From: AG2 sp036493735
GTDB taxonomy: Bacteria > Gemmatimonadota > Gemmatimonadetes > Gemmatimonadales > Gemmatimonadaceae
Assembly: GCA_036493735.1 (NCBI GenBank)
Contig: DASXPH010000098.1
Coordinates: forward strand, 170,910 to 234,909
DNA length: 64,000 bases
Reading direction: 5' to 3'
In this document: in pieces, positions 46,582 to 53,990 of the stretch
Position numbering within the stretch: the first letter of the stretch is position 1
How the letters are laid out: each line of letters opens with the position of its first letter
Translations under genes and position numbers: made by a program
Notes under the pieces: model-generated
Database searches by the model: none
Seen by the model: the letters and a program-made list of their open reading frames with translations, nothing else
Told to the model about the DNA's origin: nothing

Positions 46582-47169
46582 ATGATGAAACGCAGTGCGA
46601 ACACCCTTGCGGCGATCGCTCTCCTCGCTGCATGCAGCGACCGGACCGTCACAGACTCCAGTGCGGGACGCGAGCCGAGAGCGCAACGCGCGGCGACGGC
46701 ACTAGACGTCGGCCTTGGCGCCGATGTTCAGCGCGATCTCGCGACGCTCCGCAACGTGACTGCTCCGTTCCACGAATTCGACGTGGCGCGCCACGCCGGG
46801 TGGTCCGCGCAGATCACGCCGTGCATGACCGACCCCGCGGGTGCCGGTGGCATGGGCTTCCACTACGGCAACACGTCACTCATCGACGGCACGGCGCGCG
46901 TCGAAGCGCCGCAACTGCTGCTCTACGAGCCGGAGCAGAACGGAAAGCTTCGGCTTGTCGCGGTCGAGTACATCATCCCGTACACGTTCCATAGCCGCGA
47001 CGCCGAACCGCCGGTGCTGTTCGGCCAGAGGTTCCAGCAGAACGACGGCTTCCAGCTGTGGGGACTCCATGCCTGGGTGTGGAGGGATAACCCCAGCGGA
47101 ATCTTCGCCAACTGGAACCCGAACGTGGACTGCGCGAACGCGACGAGCGTGATGAGGATGTCACACTAG
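46582..47169 (+). CDS. Lipoprotein of unknown function, 195 aa
   Basis: A lipoprotein signal (LLAACSDR, lipid Cys near residue 18 from the first Met) precedes a 170-residue beta-rich domain. It contains HAGWSAQITPCMTDP, GGMGFHYGNTSLIDG, LVAVEYIIPY and HAWVWRDNPSGIFANWNPNVDC; the Cys pair in CMT and VDC may form a disulfide. Proteins with this HAGWSAQIT/GMGFHYGN pattern occur widely in soil bacteria but have no assigned function. Two tandem ATG codons (46582, 46585) both lie near a GAGG site. It is monocistronic, followed by a 260-bp gap. Confidence 0.75.
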   Translation: MMKRSANTLAAIALLAACSDRTVTDSSAGREPRAQRAATALDVGLGADVQRDLATLRNVTAPFHEFDVARHAGWSAQITPCMTDPAGAGGMGFHYGNTSLIDGTARVEAPQLLLYEPEQNGKLRLVAVEYIIPYTFHSRDAEPPVLFGQRFQQNDGFQLWGLHAWVWRDNPSGIFANWNPNVDCANATSVMRMSH

Positions 47170-47272
47170 CCAAGACCAACGAATCACAGCGGCGGCCACG
47201 CCAATGCGCATGGTGCCCTGACGAATGCGCAGGTCATGAGCGCGAGCAATGAGCGTCGATATTCTTTCGTAA

Positions 47273-47407
47273 TCATTGGTCGCGCGCCTGCGCGAACTCT
47301 GTGCCTTTGGGGTGTATACGAAGGAGCAAGGTGGGCGTCGATCGTGCTTTCTTGATCGGGCCCCTTACCACTTGCCGGTCCAGCGCGTATCTAATCGCGA
47401 ACAGCAC
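47273..47407 (-). CDS. Possible 44-aa small ORF or gene remnant in a 261-bp gap
   Basis: The gap 47170-47430 has one minus-strand GTG frame of 44 codons. Its start (VLFAIRYALDRQ) looks protein-like, because FAIRYAL(G/D)R openings occur in small hypothetical proteins; the rest is Arg/Lys/Pro-rich and not clearly conserved. No strong ribosome site is seen; a GGGGGCG about 20 nt upstream is weak. The 3-prime part of the gap is not coding. I treat it as a low-confidence remnant. Confidence 0.25.
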   Translation of the reverse strand: MLFAIRYALDRQVVRGPIKKARSTPTLLLRIHPKGTEFAQARDQ

Positions 47408-47430
47408 TTTTTCGGGCCATCGCCCCCTCG

Positions 47431-48447
47431 ATGGTCACGCACGTCGCACGTCCGTCGTTCCCGCCCGCAGCATCCCTTCGTCCGTACGCGTTTTCGGCGC
47501 GCCAGCAGTTGCCTACCGCAAAAGAACACTTCGTCGCATTTCGCCGATCACTTCCGCGCACGCCGCCGCTCGAGCGTCAAACGGTTCGCGCGCGCGGACT
47601 CGCGTTCGCCGTATTCTCGACGCCGCCAGTTGCCGACGCCGATGCGACGCCTCTGCTCTGCATCAACGGCGGCATGCTGTACGATCACGGGATGCTCTGG
47701 CCAGCGCTGTCGCCACTCGCGCGTACGCGGCAAGTCATTTTGTACGACCAGCGCGGTCGGGGCCAGAGCCAGGCACCTAGCGACCCTGCTGCCGCCACCA
47801 TCGACGACGACGCCGCCGACATCGGCGCGCTTCGCCGCGCCCTCGGCGTTCGCCGTTGGGACCTGCTCGGCCATTCCTGGGGTGGCGGCATCGCCATGCT
47901 CGCGACCGCGCTGGAGGAAGCCGGCACGCGTCGGCTCGTCACGGTGGACGCGGTTGGTGCGACGAGCACGTGGATGGCGCCGCTGCGCAAGGCTGTCGGT
48001 GCCCGGCTGACCCCGGACGAGCGCCCCGCCTTCGACGCTATCGCCGAGCCACTGCTCGAGCAGCCCGATCCGGATCTGCAGGCCGCGTATGCTCGCGCGG
48101 TCTATCCGGCCTGGTTCAGGGATGCCGAGCTCGCCCGCTCCTTTGCGCCTCCCAAGGTGACGAGCGTTACAGGAGCAGCCATTCTCGCCCGTCTGCGCCG
48201 AGAGGGCTATGACTGGCGACCGCGGCTACGTGCCCTTTCGGTCCCGACACTCGTCATCCATGGCGAGCACGACGCTCTTCCAGTTGCCGTCTCGGCGGAG
48301 CTGGAGGCGCTGCTGCCTCGATCGAGACGAATGTTGGTGCCTCACTCCGGCCACATGCCGTTCTGGGAGGCCCCCGAAGTGTTTTTTCCCGCCGTCGAGT
48401 CCTTCCTTGCCGCCCCGTTGTCGGGCGCCGTTCGCCGAGAAGTGTGA
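47431..48447 (+). CDS. Alpha/beta hydrolase, proline iminopeptidase-like
   Basis: 338 residues. An N-terminal extension (about 1-50) precedes the hydrolase fold. Elements are an oxyanion CINGGML (about 77-83), YDQRGRGQS (about 110-118), nucleophile GHSWGG (about 145-150), Asp in VIHGEHDALPV, and the final His in VPHSGHMPFWEAPE. The DQRG-x-GxS plus GHSWGG pattern is that of proline iminopeptidase/esterase-type enzymes. No signal peptide is apparent. The stop overlaps the start of the first matrixin gene by one base. Confidence 0.85.
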   Translation: MVTHVARPSFPPAASLRPYAFSARQQLPTAKEHFVAFRRSLPRTPPLERQTVRARGLAFAVFSTPPVADADATPLLCINGGMLYDHGMLWPALSPLARTRQVILYDQRGRGQSQAPSDPAAATIDDDAADIGALRRALGVRRWDLLGHSWGGGIAMLATALEEAGTRRLVTVDAVGATSTWMAPLRKAVGARLTPDERPAFDAIAEPLLEQPDPDLQAAYARAVYPAWFRDAELARSFAPPKVTSVTGAAILARLRREGYDWRPRLRALSVPTLVIHGEHDALPVAVSAELEALLPRSRRMLVPHSGHMPFWEAPEVFFPAVESFLAAPLSGAVRREV

Positions 48448-49208
48448 TGCGTTTACAGCGAGCGTCTCTCACAATTCTGTACGTTGCCCTCGGAGCAGCC
48501 GCGTTAGGCGCTGTGAAGAAGACGCGCACGCCCGAAGTGGCTGCCGTGCACGCGCTCGCCGCGTCGCGCGAACAGAGCGCCGCCGGAAGCGTCGGTCGCG
48601 CGCTCTTTCCGTCGCCAGCGGACGATCTGGACGAGCCGGATCGCGCCGCGGTCAGACGCAAGCTGCGTCGCGACGAGCAAGGCACCTATATCTCCGAGAT
48701 CCTTCAGCTGCGCGATTCGTCGCTCGCGCGGTGGCCAGATCGCGGCGATCGTCCGCTCACCATCTGGATTCAACCGACAGCCGCCGTGGACGATTGGATG
48801 CCCGGCTATGTCGACCGGGTGCGTGAAGCGTTCGAGGAATGGCAGGAGGTCGGCATTCCACTGACGTTCCAGTTCGTGGACGACTCCGCCGATGCCGAGG
48901 TCCATGTGAATTGGATCGACCACTTCAGTGAGCCGATCAGCGGCCGCACGAAGTGGGCGCGCGACGACGAGTGGCTCATCACCGATGCGAACATCATTCT
49001 CGCCGTGCACCACCACCAGGGTGAAGTGCTCGACGAGGAGGCGATGCGCGCGATGGCGCTCCACGAGATCGGCCATCTCCTCGGTCTCGACCACACCCAG
49101 GACCCGACGAGCATCATGGCACCCAAGGTTCGCGTGCGTGATCTCTCGTCCGCAGATCGCGCCACGCTTCGCCTGCTGTACTCCCTCCCGCCTGGTCCGG
49201 TGCGCTGA
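48447..49208 (+). CDS. Matrixin-like (M10) metalloprotease 1
   Basis: 253 residues. The N-terminal hydrophobic segment (about 3-25) may be a signal or anchor. A linker of about 100 residues contains TYISEILQLRDSSLARWP. The metzincin catalytic domain carries the zinc motif HEIGHLLGLDH and a Met-turn SIMAPK. Nothing resembling a cysteine-switch propeptide is visible. It presumably degrades extracellular or envelope proteins. The ATG at 48447 overlaps the preceding hydrolase stop. A homologous gene follows 49 bp downstream, suggesting a tandem duplication. Confidence 0.87.
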   Translation: MRLQRASLTILYVALGAAALGAVKKTRTPEVAAVHALAASREQSAAGSVGRALFPSPADDLDEPDRAAVRRKLRRDEQGTYISEILQLRDSSLARWPDRGDRPLTIWIQPTAAVDDWMPGYVDRVREAFEEWQEVGIPLTFQFVDDSADAEVHVNWIDHFSEPISGRTKWARDDEWLITDANIILAVHHHQGEVLDEEAMRAMALHEIGHLLGLDHTQDPTSIMAPKVRVRDLSSADRATLRLLYSLPPGPVR

Positions 49209-49257
49209 CGCTGGCGAGTTACCGCCGAGTGCTCAGTCAAACCCGAACGTTGGCTTC

Positions 49258-50088
49258 ATGGGACGCATCGAGTACTGGCTTCTCGGCGCGGTTGGCGCGC
49301 TCATCGCCTTCGTCGCCTTCCAGAGCGTGAAGTCGACGCTGGAGCCGCATCGTTATGCACTCCAGATCGAGCAGGCCGGCCATCCCCGAGACAGTGTGAA
49401 CAGTTCGGCCTCATCGGATGCCGAGGGCGAGGGCACTGGTACCACTCCAGGCGGCGTCGACGTGCACAGCGCGCTGCGTCGCTCCCGCGCACCGGCTCCA
49501 GCGAGAAACCCAGAAGAGATTCGCCGCCGGATCGACGACGCCGCGCAACGGACTTACATCCAGGACCTGCTGGCGTCGCAGGATTCGACGCTCTTCCGCT
49601 GGCCGGAAAGCGTCAACAGCAATGGTGGGCTGCGCATATGGATTCAGTCGGATCCACACGTTCGCGATTGGTGGATCGGCTACGTCCAGTCGACGCGCGA
49701 CGTCTTTCTGGAGTGGGAGACCGCGGGGATCCCGATTCGCTTTATCTTCCCCCCTGACTCAGCGGGTGCTGACATCGTCGTACGCTGGATCGATCAGTTC
49801 CCACCCGACGAGCTTCGCATCGGCAAAACGCGCCGGCTCGCCGATCAGCACGCCTGGGTGACGCACGCCGAAGTCACCGTCGCCCTCCATGACCGCGACG
49901 GCGACACGTTTCCGCCCGGCGAAATCAGCGAGATTCTCCGACACGAGATCGGCCACGCGCTCGGCCTTGGCCACTCGCGCAATCGATCGACGATCATGTA
50001 CCCGGAGAACACGCAGCTGGACCTCACCGAGCTCGATCGGGAGACGCTGCATCTGCTCTACATGCTGCCGCCGGGGAAAGTGAAGTAG
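49258..50088 (+). CDS. Matrixin-like (M10) metalloprotease 2
   Basis: 276 residues. An N-terminal transmembrane segment (about 6-24) precedes a Ser/Gly/Thr linker with GEGTGTTPGGVD. A conserved pre-catalytic stretch TYIQDLLASQDSTLFRWP matches the upstream paralogue. The catalytic site is HEIGHALGLGH, followed by the Met-turn STIMYP. The two proteases share domain order and the motif TYIxxxLxxxDSxLxRWP, so this is a paralogue. The ATG at 49258 is the first Met ahead of the membrane segment. The inverted element begins right after its stop codon. Confidence 0.87.
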   Translation: MGRIEYWLLGAVGALIAFVAFQSVKSTLEPHRYALQIEQAGHPRDSVNSSASSDAEGEGTGTTPGGVDVHSALRRSRAPAPARNPEEIRRRIDDAAQRTYIQDLLASQDSTLFRWPESVNSNGGLRIWIQSDPHVRDWWIGYVQSTRDVFLEWETAGIPIRFIFPPDSAGADIVVRWIDQFPPDELRIGKTRRLADQHAWVTHAEVTVALHDRDGDTFPPGEISEILRHEIGHALGLGHSRNRSTIMYPENTQLDLTELDRETLHLLYMLPPGKVK

Positions 50089-50190
50089 GCAGAGGGTAGA
50101 GGGCAGTGGGTAGAGGGTGAACGCGGAAGGGCCGCCGGCAAAGCCGTCGGCCTTCTTTGTTTCGACCCTCTACCCTCTACTCATCCAGCC
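50089..50190. repeat. G/C-rich-arm inverted element (GGTAGAGGG type) with terminator
   Basis: The G arm (about 50089-50119: GCAGAGGGTAGAGGG, GTGGGTAGAGGGTG) follows the stop. The hairpin GAAGGGCCGCCGGC / GCCGTCGGCCTTC (about 50125-50154) with T-rich TTTGTTTCG is an intrinsic terminator. The C arm (about 50163-50187: CGACCCTCTACCCTCTAC) pairs with the G arm. It sits between co-directional genes. Confidence 0.85.
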
Positions 50191-50220
50191 TTCGCCTAAT
50201 TTTTGCCCGTCTCTTCCGCC

Positions 50221-51180
50221 ATGCACCGTTTCGATGTTGCAATCGTGGGCGGCGGGCCGGCGGGATTGACGGGAGCCATCTGGCTTGCGCGCTACCTCCA
50301 CTCCGTCGTGCTGATAGACAGCGGCGACCCGCGCAATTGGGAAACGCGCGGCGTGAACGGACTCCTCGGCCTGCAAAGCATTCGTCCGGCAGATCTGCGT
50401 CAGCTTGGACGCGAGGAGTGCCGTCAATACGGAGTGGAGCTCATTGATGACATCGTCGTCACCGCGCGCAAATTCAACGACGATGAGTTCACGCTCGAGC
50501 GGCTTGCCGGTGAACCCCTCACGGCGCGGCGCATTCTGCTTGCGATCGGTATTCGCGACGTGTGGCCCGAGGTGCCCGGCCTCGACCACACGTTCGGGCA
50601 CAATGCACACGTCTGCCCCGATTGCGACGGCTACGAGGCGCGGGGCAAGAAGATCGTCGTCATCGGCAATGGCCGCCGCGCGGTCGGCATGGCGCTGAAC
50701 CTAACGACGTGGACGCGCGACATCATCATCTGCACCAACGGGCAGCCGCCGGCTTTGGATCTTCCCGAATACTGCGAGAAGCTCGACGCGCTGAACATTC
50801 CCGTCATCACCGAGCGAATCCAACGGGTCGTGTGCGAGGGCCAGGCGATTCACAGCCTCGAGCTCAGCGATGGCATGAACCTCGACGCCGAGAAGGTCTT
50901 CCTCGCCATCGGCCAGTTCCCCGCCGACGATGCCGGGACGAAGCTCTCACTCCTCCTCGGCTGCGCACGCGACGAAGAGGGGCATGTCATCGTCGACACT
51001 CGCTACCACACGTCGGTGTTCAACGTGTTCGCGGCCGGCGACATCGTGCCTGGTCCTCAACTGGCGATCACCGCGGCGGCCGATGGCGCTATCGCCGCGC
51101 TGTCGATTCACAAATCACTCGTGCCCGAGGGGCAGAAGCTGACGCCCCTCGAGCACGTTGGCGTCACCAGCGAAGCGTGA
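50221..51180 (+). CDS. Thioredoxin reductase-like FAD/NAD(P) oxidoreductase
   Basis: 319 residues. The FAD-binding GGGPAGLTGA lies at about 10-19 and the redox disulfide in CPDCDGY (CxxC, about 134-139), as in low-molecular-weight thioredoxin reductases. The NADPH-binding IGNGRRAVG follows and the C-terminal FAD motif is AAGDIVPGPQLAITAAADG. It lacks the longer TrxB C-terminal part, so it may be a TrxR-like enzyme that reduces a thioredoxin-like or other partner. The ATG at 50221 is chosen over a slightly earlier one. Its 3-prime end overlaps the convergent PDZ protein by 17 nt. Confidence 0.86.
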   Translation: MHRFDVAIVGGGPAGLTGAIWLARYLHSVVLIDSGDPRNWETRGVNGLLGLQSIRPADLRQLGREECRQYGVELIDDIVVTARKFNDDEFTLERLAGEPLTARRILLAIGIRDVWPEVPGLDHTFGHNAHVCPDCDGYEARGKKIVVIGNGRRAVGMALNLTTWTRDIIICTNGQPPALDLPEYCEKLDALNIPVITERIQRVVCEGQAIHSLELSDGMNLDAEKVFLAIGQFPADDAGTKLSLLLGCARDEEGHVIVDTRYHTSVFNVFAAGDIVPGPQLAITAAADGAIAALSIHKSLVPEGQKLTPLEHVGVTSEA

Positions 51181-52366
51181 GCGTTCGCGCGCGCTTCTGA
51201 CGCACGATCTCGAGATCCAACACGCGATCAGCCGCGTGTGCCGCGATGATGATGCGGCGAAATTGACCCACGCTCGTCACATCTTCACCGTCGGCGCGGA
51301 GGATGACATCCCCGCCCCTCAGCCCCGACGATCGACTCGGATCGGCGAAGACTTCCGTCACGAGCACGCCGCTCGAGACGCCGAAGATGTGACCGAGGTC
51401 GTCGTTGCGGATCTCGGTGAGCTTGGCGCCTGCGATTGGCGCCGATTCCGGATCCATCCGGTTGAACAGCACTACGCCGCCGCCGGCGCGCAGTCGCGGC
51501 ATGGGCATGGCCTCCCGTGGCGCCACGACGACGGCGTTAGGCATGGTGTCGAGCCTGATGTCCGGCATGGTCGCCCACATCCGATCCATCACTCGCTGCG
51601 GCGGTCTGCCGACGACGACCGAGAAATCACGCTCTTCTCCGTCGCGCCGCACGGTGACGCGCAGCCGGTGCGAGGGCTGAAGGATCCTCGTCAGGTTGAT
51701 CTCCCGATCACGGAGATTCACGCCGTCGTACGCCAGGACCTGGTCGCCGCGCGCGATCCCGGCCCGCTCGGCTGGCGAATTCGGCTCGACCGAGATGACC
51801 TCCGGCAAGCCGAAGTACCGCACGTAAGCGCTGTCCTCCCGGACCATCCGAGTGTGCGGCGCCTCGGCGTTGATGCCGATCCAGCCTGGCTGCAGTGATG
51901 CGACGGCGGCGCGAACCCGAGGGAACCCCTCCGGCGACGTAAGCGTCTGGATTTTCGCGCGCTGAAGCGCCCCCGCCGCTCGGTCCAATGATCCGGCTGC
52001 TCTGTCCAGTGTGCCAACGCGCACCTGCTCGAGCTGGCTGAGGTTGGCGAGCGACGTGATGAGAGCCCGCAGCTCACGAACGAGATCGGCGCGGTCGGGC
52101 GCGTCGAGTCCGAGTCCCTCGAACTCGTGTTGCAGAGAGTCGAGACGCTCCTCCAGCTGCACCCGCGCGGCGCGGATGGAGCGGGTGTAGTTGGTATCGC
52201 TGCGACGGATCTGCAGACGATAGACACGGTCCGCACGGATACTGTCGCGAACCTCGCTGGACGACTGCGCGCGCGACGACGCGGCACTCAGCATGACGAG
52301 CGCGACCGCCGATCCGGCAAAGGAGATGTGCCGTTCGAATCGAGATGACATGGCCGACGCGCTCAT
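51164..52366 (-). CDS. Exported protein with two PDZ domains
   Basis: 400 residues. A signal peptide (about 13-33) precedes a helical N-terminal stretch with a possible coiled coil (about 40-150). PDZ domain 1 lies near 155-255 (GWIGINAE, VISVEPNSPAERAGIARGDQVLAYDG). A linker is followed by PDZ domain 2 near 310-395 (VTEVFADPSRSSGLRGGDVILRADGEDV). There is no protease domain, so it is a binding or adaptor protein. It is third in ECF operon 3 after sigma and anti-sigma, and so may handle misfolded envelope proteins or feed signals to the anti-sigma factor. Confidence 0.82.
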   Translation of the reverse strand: MSASAMSSRFERHISFAGSAVALVMLSAASSRAQSSSEVRDSIRADRVYRLQIRRSDTNYTRSIRAARVQLEERLDSLQHEFEGLGLDAPDRADLVRELRALITSLANLSQLEQVRVGTLDRAAGSLDRAAGALQRAKIQTLTSPEGFPRVRAAVASLQPGWIGINAEAPHTRMVREDSAYVRYFGLPEVISVEPNSPAERAGIARGDQVLAYDGVNLRDREINLTRILQPSHRLRVTVRRDGEERDFSVVVGRPPQRVMDRMWATMPDIRLDTMPNAVVVAPREAMPMPRLRAGGGVVLFNRMDPESAPIAGAKLTEIRNDDLGHIFGVSSGVLVTEVFADPSRSSGLRGGDVILRADGEDVTSVGQFRRIIIAAHAADRVLDLEIVRQKRARTLTLRW

Positions 52367-53049
52367 CAGAAGCTGCCCACCCGGATCCCGACCGGAAGCG
52401 CCGCGTTCAATTGCCGCAACGTCGCTTCCCGCTGCTCGAGCGTCGTCAGGTAGTAGCCATTGATCACCGGATCGCCTGGCGACTTGCTGAGCGCCTGACG
52501 AACGGTGGCCCCAACTTCATCCAGCGTCGCGAGACGCCGTCGCATCGCCGCGGGGCTTTCGGGCTCGACGAGGCTCGAGTCGTGCCCGGCGAGATACAGT
52601 GCCGCGCTCTCGTAGAGGGTCTGGTAACGCTCCTGTGCGGCGCGAGCCTCCTCCACGCTGGAAAAGCTCACCGTCGAATCCGATCCCGCTACATGTCCCG
52701 GCAGCACCGAGCCGACGGCCGAGTAGCGGCCGTAGGCTATTCCGCTGAGAGCGATGAGGATCGCCGCGGCGGCCTGGAGCCACACACTGTCCCACAGGCG
52801 CGGACGACGAGCGACGCGCCACTCTCCGGTGTCGATGATCCCGTCGGCGCGAAGCGCCGGCGCGAGTGCTTCCCACGTCGTGAGCGGCTCACCGATGCGC
52901 GCCCCATGAGCGCGCGCCATCTCACGCAAACTCCGCTGAGCCGCGCGCTCCGCCGCGCATCGCTCGCACGAGGCGAGGTGCGCAAGCTCCGCCGACGTTG
53001 GCGGCTCGTCGATCAGCGCCGCGAGGCGCTCATCAGGCAGGTGCGACAT
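52366..53049 (-). CDS. Transmembrane anti-sigma factor (zinc-finger type)
   Basis: 227 residues. The N-terminal zinc-finger anti-sigma motif ELAHLASCERCAAER (HxxxCxxC, about 23-37) is followed by a transmembrane helix at about 91-108. A periplasmic helical domain (about 115-225) contains EEARAAQERYQTLYESAALYL. It should bind the ECF sigma encoded just upstream, with which it overlaps by 17 nt. It is the second gene of the operon and the PDZ gene follows with a one-base overlap. The start ATG at 53049 is chosen over an earlier one that would run deeper into the sigma gene. Confidence 0.87.
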   Translation of the reverse strand: MSHLPDERLAALIDEPPTSAELAHLASCERCAAERAAQRSLREMARAHGARIGEPLTTWEALAPALRADGIIDTGEWRVARRPRLWDSVWLQAAAAILIALSGIAYGRYSAVGSVLPGHVAGSDSTVSFSSVEEARAAQERYQTLYESAALYLAGHDSSLVEPESPAAMRRRLATLDEVGATVRQALSKSPGDPVINGYYLTTLEQREATLRQLNAALPVGIRVGSF

Positions 53050-53620
53050 GTCCACTGTCAGTCCTCGATTTCTGTGCATCCGATCCGGCGTCTACGAGAT
53101 GAGCGAGCAACTTTCGCAGCTTCGCTCTGGCTTTGAAGAGTTGAGACTTCGATCCGCCCGAGGTGATTCCCAAGTCGCGAGCGATCTCCTCGTGAGTGAA
53201 TCCTTCCACGTCATGCAGCACGAACACCGCGCGTGCGCCTGGCGAGAGCTTGCCCATCGCCTCCTCGATGGAGGCGGCAATGAACGATCGGTCCGTGTCC
53301 AGCTCGACCGACGCACTGTCCTCCTCGATCTCCGACTCGACGCTCGCAATGCGCCTCGTCTTTCGCAGGGCGTTGAGCGTTCGGTTCACCGCGATGCGGT
53401 GCGCCCACGTCCCGAACTGCGAGTCCCCGCGGTAGCTAGGCAGCGCTCGGAAGATCTGGATCCAGACCTCCTGAGCGATGTCTGCGGCGAGGTCATGATC
53501 CTGGCCCACGAGTCGACGGACCACGAGGTCGATGTGCGGGGCGTGGCGCGTCCACAACGCCCGTAGCGCCGCTTCATCGCCTTCGATCGCCTGGCGGATC
53601 GTGAGAAGCTCAACAGTCAC
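53033..53620 (-). CDS. ECF RNA polymerase sigma factor
   Basis: About 195 residues with sigma region 2 (RHAPHIDLVVRRLVGQDHDLAADIAQEVWIQIF) and region 4 (KLSPGARAVFVLHDVEGFTHEEIARDLGITSGGSKSQLFKARAKLRKLL). The start is uncertain: a GTG at 53620 is the only start compatible with family length. The upstream in-frame extension reads through an inverted repeat element and yields Trp-rich nonsense. No ribosome site precedes the GTG, and the reading frame might begin by another rare codon. It heads an operon with anti-sigma and PDZ genes. Confidence 0.88.
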   Translation of the reverse strand: MTVELLTIRQAIEGDEAALRALWTRHAPHIDLVVRRLVGQDHDLAADIAQEVWIQIFRALPSYRGDSQFGTWAHRIAVNRTLNALRKTRRIASVESEIEEDSASVELDTDRSFIAASIEEAMGKLSPGARAVFVLHDVEGFTHEEIARDLGITSGGSKSQLFKARAKLRKLLAHLVDAGSDAQKSRTDSGHVAPA

Positions 53621-53654
53621 AGGAGATTGGTCACGTGTGAGGCAAGGAAAGGTT

Positions 53655-53745
53655 GCTGATGGTGGTTGGTGGCTGGTGACTGGTTGCTGGTTGTCACCTT
53701 TTGACCACCAGTCCCCAACCACGAGCCACCAACCACTTGCTGCAT
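53655..53745. repeat. G/C-rich-arm inverted element (GGTTGGTGG type) in a divergent promoter region
   Basis: The G arm is about 53657-53700 (GGTGGTTGGTGG, GGTGACTGGTTGCTGG), the centre CACCTTTTGACC, and the C arm about 53701-53742 (CCACCAGTCCCCAACC, GCCACCAACCACT). It lies between the ECF sigma (minus) and serine hydrolase (plus) starts, so it cannot terminate either. It is the only copy in this window without an adjacent stop codon. The remainder of the 53621-53990 gap (about 53746-53990) has no gene and no long repeat and probably holds both promoters. Confidence 0.78.
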
Positions 53746-53990
53746 CGTTGCATACGATACTCTTGCTCGTCCCGATTCCATGCGACATTATTTCCGGAAC
53801 GCGATCGCACGCCTCTGGAACCTTGCTCGTGCTCGCGCAGTAAGGCATTACAGTGACCGGATTATTTGTCCTCCCCCACGTGTCCGGTCAACCGCTGTCA
53901 TAGTTGCACGGCATCTGCATTCTCTGACGCTATCGAGCATCTCGCTAGCGTCGACCTGGTGATCTTAGCTCGTCCGCCCGGGGATTTCTG

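Noticed and set aside
47276..48010. 244-codon plus frame before the alpha/beta hydrolase
   Set aside because: Out-of-frame with the GHSWGG hydrolase and Arg/Ser-rich without motif; treated as a shadow.
53621..53848. Longer start for the ECF sigma factor at 53848
   Set aside because: The extra residues (Trp/Gln-rich) are encoded by the inverted repeat, not by a conserved sequence; the family starts near 53620.
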